Below are positions 62,377 to 64,000 of a stretch of 64,000 bases of DNA, piece by piece. Numbering within the stretch: position 1 is the stretch's first letter; every line of letters begins with the position of its first letter. A model generated the notes under the pieces. The model did not search any database and was not told the DNA's origin. It saw only the letters and a program-made list of their open reading frames with translations. Source of the DNA: Microbispora rosea (GTDB taxonomy: Bacteria; Actinomycetota; Actinomycetes; Streptosporangiales; Streptosporangiaceae); contig NZ_FTNI01000014.1 in assembly GCF_900156315.1 (NCBI RefSeq), positions 124,001 through 188,000 on the forward strand. The letters are read 5' to 3'. Made by a program: the position numbers and the translations under genes.

Positions 62377-62610
62377 TCAGATGTGGACGATCGGACACGT
62401 CAGTGTACGGGTGATGCCGTGCACGGCCTGGATCTGGGCCACCACGAGCTTGCCGAGCTCGTCGACGTTGTTGGCCTGGGCGCGGACGATCACGTCGTAG
62501 GGCCCGGTGACATCCTCGGCCTGTGTCACCCCGGGAATGGAGGAGATCTCCTCCGCCACGTTGGCGGCCCTGCCGACCTCGGTCTGGATAAGGATGTAGG
62601 CCTGCACCAT
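62377..62610 (-). CDS. Stand-alone Lrp/AsnC ligand-binding (RAM) domain protein
   Basis: A 77-residue protein that is only the effector-binding part of an Lrp/AsnC regulator (AYILIQTEVGRAANVAEEIS, GVTQAEDVTGPYDVIVRAQA). It lacks any DNA-binding domain, so it probably forms rings and modifies other regulators, or binds amino acids. GGAGG precedes the ATG. It is the first gene of a pair with the DUF3515 lipoprotein. Confidence 0.93.
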   Translation of the reverse strand: MVQAYILIQTEVGRAANVAEEISSIPGVTQAEDVTGPYDVIVRAQANNVDELGKLVVAQIQAVHGITRTLTCPIVHI

Positions 62611-62675
62611 GACGCCCTCCGGGTAGAGATCAGTGCCGGAGCGTAACCGTACCTCGAATGCACTAGGGGTGTGCT

Positions 62676-63626
62676 ATCACAGTCGGAGATCTCGGCGAAT
62701 TCGGAGTAATCCAGCGGATATCGGGACGACTTCCGCGGACTGCGGCCGTGCTGCTGGGCCCCGGCGACGACGCCGCGGTCCTGAAGGCCCCCGACGGGCG
62801 GGTCGTCGTGAGCACGGACCTTCTGATCGAGGGTAGGCACTTCCGTCGCGACTGGTCGAGCGGCTACGACATCGGCCGTAAGGCGGCGGCACAGAACCTT
62901 TCCGACATCGTTGCCATGGGGGCCGATCCCACCGCCCTCGTGGTCGGCCTGGGGCTGCCCGCGGACGTCGGCGCCGACTGGGTGGACGCCCTGACCGACG
63001 GCTTCCGCGACGAGTGCGACCTGGTGGGGGCGACCGTGGCGGGGGGCGACATCGCCCGCTCGGAGACCGTCGTGCTCGGCGTGACCGCGCTGGGCGACCT
63101 CGGCGGACGGACCCCGGTGACCCGGTCGGGCGCGCGTCCGGGCGACGTGGTCGCGGTGGCGGGCCGCCTTGGTCACGCCGCCGCCGGCCTGGCCCTGTTC
63201 GGGGCGGGGGTGACCGGCGGTTCCCCGGATCTCGTGTCACTGCTGGAGGCGCACCGCCGTCCCCGGCCGCCGTACCCCTGCGGACCGGGGGCTGCGCTGC
63301 TCGGCGCGACGGCGATGCTCGACGTCAGCGACGGCCTGCTGCAGGACCTCGGCCATGTCGCCGACGCGAGTGGCGTGGCCGTCGAGCTGGACGCCGCCGC
63401 CCTGCCCGTGCCGGAGGCGCTGTCCGCGGCGGCGCGCGAGCTCGGCGCGGACCCCCTGGAGTGGGTGCTCACCGGCGGTGACGACCACGCTCTGGCCGCG
63501 ACGTTCCCTCCCGAGGTGCGGCTGCCGGCCGAATGGACGCGTGTGGGAGCGGTCACGCGGGGGCGCGGGGTGCGGGTGGACGGGCAGACCTGGACCACAG
63601 GGGGATGGGATCACTTCCGCGCATGA
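62676..63626 (+). CDS. thiL: Thiamine-monophosphate kinase (start codon unclear)
   Basis: Phosphorylates thiamine monophosphate to the active diphosphate. LLGPGDDAAVL, VVSTDLLIEGRHF, NLSDIVAMGADPTAL and LDVSDGLLQDLGHVA match the family. The conserved N terminus TVGDLGEFGVIQRISGRL is in frame from 62679, but no ATG, GTG or TTG is in frame there: the frame is closed by TAG at 62664, and the nearest GTG codons (62669, 62671) are out of frame by one or two bases. The first normal start in frame is GTG 62748, which would remove about 24 conserved residues. I include the longer form because of this conservation. Confidence 0.82.
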   Translation: MTVGDLGEFGVIQRISGRLPRTAAVLLGPGDDAAVLKAPDGRVVVSTDLLIEGRHFRRDWSSGYDIGRKAAAQNLSDIVAMGADPTALVVGLGLPADVGADWVDALTDGFRDECDLVGATVAGGDIARSETVVLGVTALGDLGGRTPVTRSGARPGDVVAVAGRLGHAAAGLALFGAGVTGGSPDLVSLLEAHRRPRPPYPCGPGAALLGATAMLDVSDGLLQDLGHVADASGVAVELDAAALPVPEALSAAARELGADPLEWVLTGGDDHALAATFPPEVRLPAEWTRVGAVTRGRGVRVDGQTWTTGGWDHFRA

Positions 63627-63634
63627 TGTGAAAT

Positions 63635-63663
63635 TTGTGACATAGGCGTATTAGATCTGTTAT
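63635..63663 (+). promoter_or_regulatory. AT-rich promoter before the last gene
   Basis: TTGTGA (63635-63640) and TGTTAT (63658-63663) are 17 bases apart in a stretch of low GC. Such promoters often drive secreted wall proteins in actinomycetes. Confidence 0.4.
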
Positions 63664-63697
63664 TAAGTATGGCGGTCAGGCAACAGGAAGGACCGTC

Positions 63698-64000
63698 ATG
63701 GGCCGCCACACGGCAGGACGCAAGGCACGAGAGGGTCAGCCCTCCCCGGCTCAGGCCGATCCCCTGGAGAGGGGTGCCGGCCCGGACCACCTGGCCTTCC
63801 GCCGTCCGGCGACGCCGGATGGCGCCGCGCAGACCCTTTCCGAGCCCGGTCACCCCGGGCCCGGCTATCCCGGGACGAGGTCGAGCGGCGGGGCCGTGCC
63901 CTGGCCGGTGCCGCCCTCGGCGGCCGTCGGTGGCGGCGTGACCAGCGGCGCTGTGACGAGCGGGGGCTCTCAGCTGAATGGTGGCGCTGTGCCCATTGGT
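63698..64000 (+). CDS. Start of an unidentified gene, cut by the window edge
   Basis: ATG at 63698, with GGAAGG six bases upstream, opens a frame of 101 codons that is still open at the window end. It begins MGRHTAGRKAREGQPSPAQA and continues with Pro/Gly/Ser-rich sequence (GHPGPGYPG, AAVGGGVTSGAVTSGGSQL). There is no membrane helix yet, so the visible part would be a cytoplasmic or linker region. The family cannot be named from this part. Confidence 0.6.
   Translation, partial: MGRHTAGRKAREGQPSPAQADPLERGAGPDHLAFRRPATPDGAAQTLSEPGHPGPGYPGTRSSGGAVPWPVPPSAAVGGGVTSGAVTSGGSQLNGGAVPIG

Overview
The window is chromosomal DNA of a high-GC actinomycete. The genes have strong third-position GC bias, GTG starts are frequent, and the set includes a DivIVA-domain protein, an IclR-type NdgR regulator, a CofC enzyme for cofactor F420, DUF1707-FHA and DUF3515 proteins, and an ECF42-type sigma factor with a DGPF partner. 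Gene content and order suggest the Streptosporangiales, but this is inferred from gene style and not from a marker phylogeny.

Layout. 1-8.3 kb: the end of gatB, a VanW-type envelope protein, a PQQ-type sugar dehydrogenase lipoprotein, a 2-hydroxyacid dehydrogenase and a large membrane PAS-GGDEF-EAL protein. 8.3-25.4 kb: branched-chain amino acid and serine synthesis (ilvBNC, serA, leuB, ilvE, cimA), interrupted by an FHA protein, a CAP-domain secreted protein, a sugar-type transporter, an unidentified protein and an O-methyltransferase. Two short leader peptides, rich in Ile/Leu/Val and Leu/Ile codons, each precede an intrinsic terminator, one before ilvB and one before cimA. 25.4-36 kb: a truncated haemoglobin / flavohaemoprotein / DivIVA operon, a secreted heparinase-like lyase, several small enzyme-plus-regulator pairs, an FAH-family enzyme overlapping gltX, and a MATE/PadR divergent pair. 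36-39.4 kb: an M3 peptidase and a tRNA-Gln / tRNA-Glu x3 array that runs into two decayed tRNA-Glu copies and a third shorter remnant, each associated with a strong terminator. 39-46.6 kb: MerR/epimerase, MgtC-like protein, a large acidic protein, ndgR divergent from leuCD, a small helical protein and HU. 46.7-58 kb: a PAS-GAF-PP2C phosphatase, an MFS exporter divergent from a DGPF/ECF sigma pair, TetR/SDR, two further MFS exporters and a TetR. 58-64 kb: cofC, plsC, gpsA, ddl, a DUF3515 lipoprotein, a stand-alone Lrp/AsnC domain, thiL and the start of an unidentified gene cut by the window edge.

How it fits together. The core theme is branched-chain amino acid supply. CimA makes citramalate from pyruvate and acetyl-CoA, and LeuCD and LeuB can carry this on to 2-ketobutyrate. 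IlvBN, IlvC and IlvE then complete Ile and Val. Two control layers are visible: attenuation at ilvB and cimA, and a shared dyad (TCTCR-N5-YGAGA) found in the ndgR-leuC intergenic region, before cimA and after serA, which I infer to be the NdgR site. The most unusual structures are the paired attenuators, a 76-bp perfectly concentric dyad forming a two-way ECF-type promoter, a mosaic tRNA-Glu gene with a mismatched acceptor stem beside pseudo-tRNA/terminator repeats, and a palindromic repeat cluster upstream of ilvB. I did not find a CRISPR array, a prophage, an insertion sequence or a recognisable defence system.
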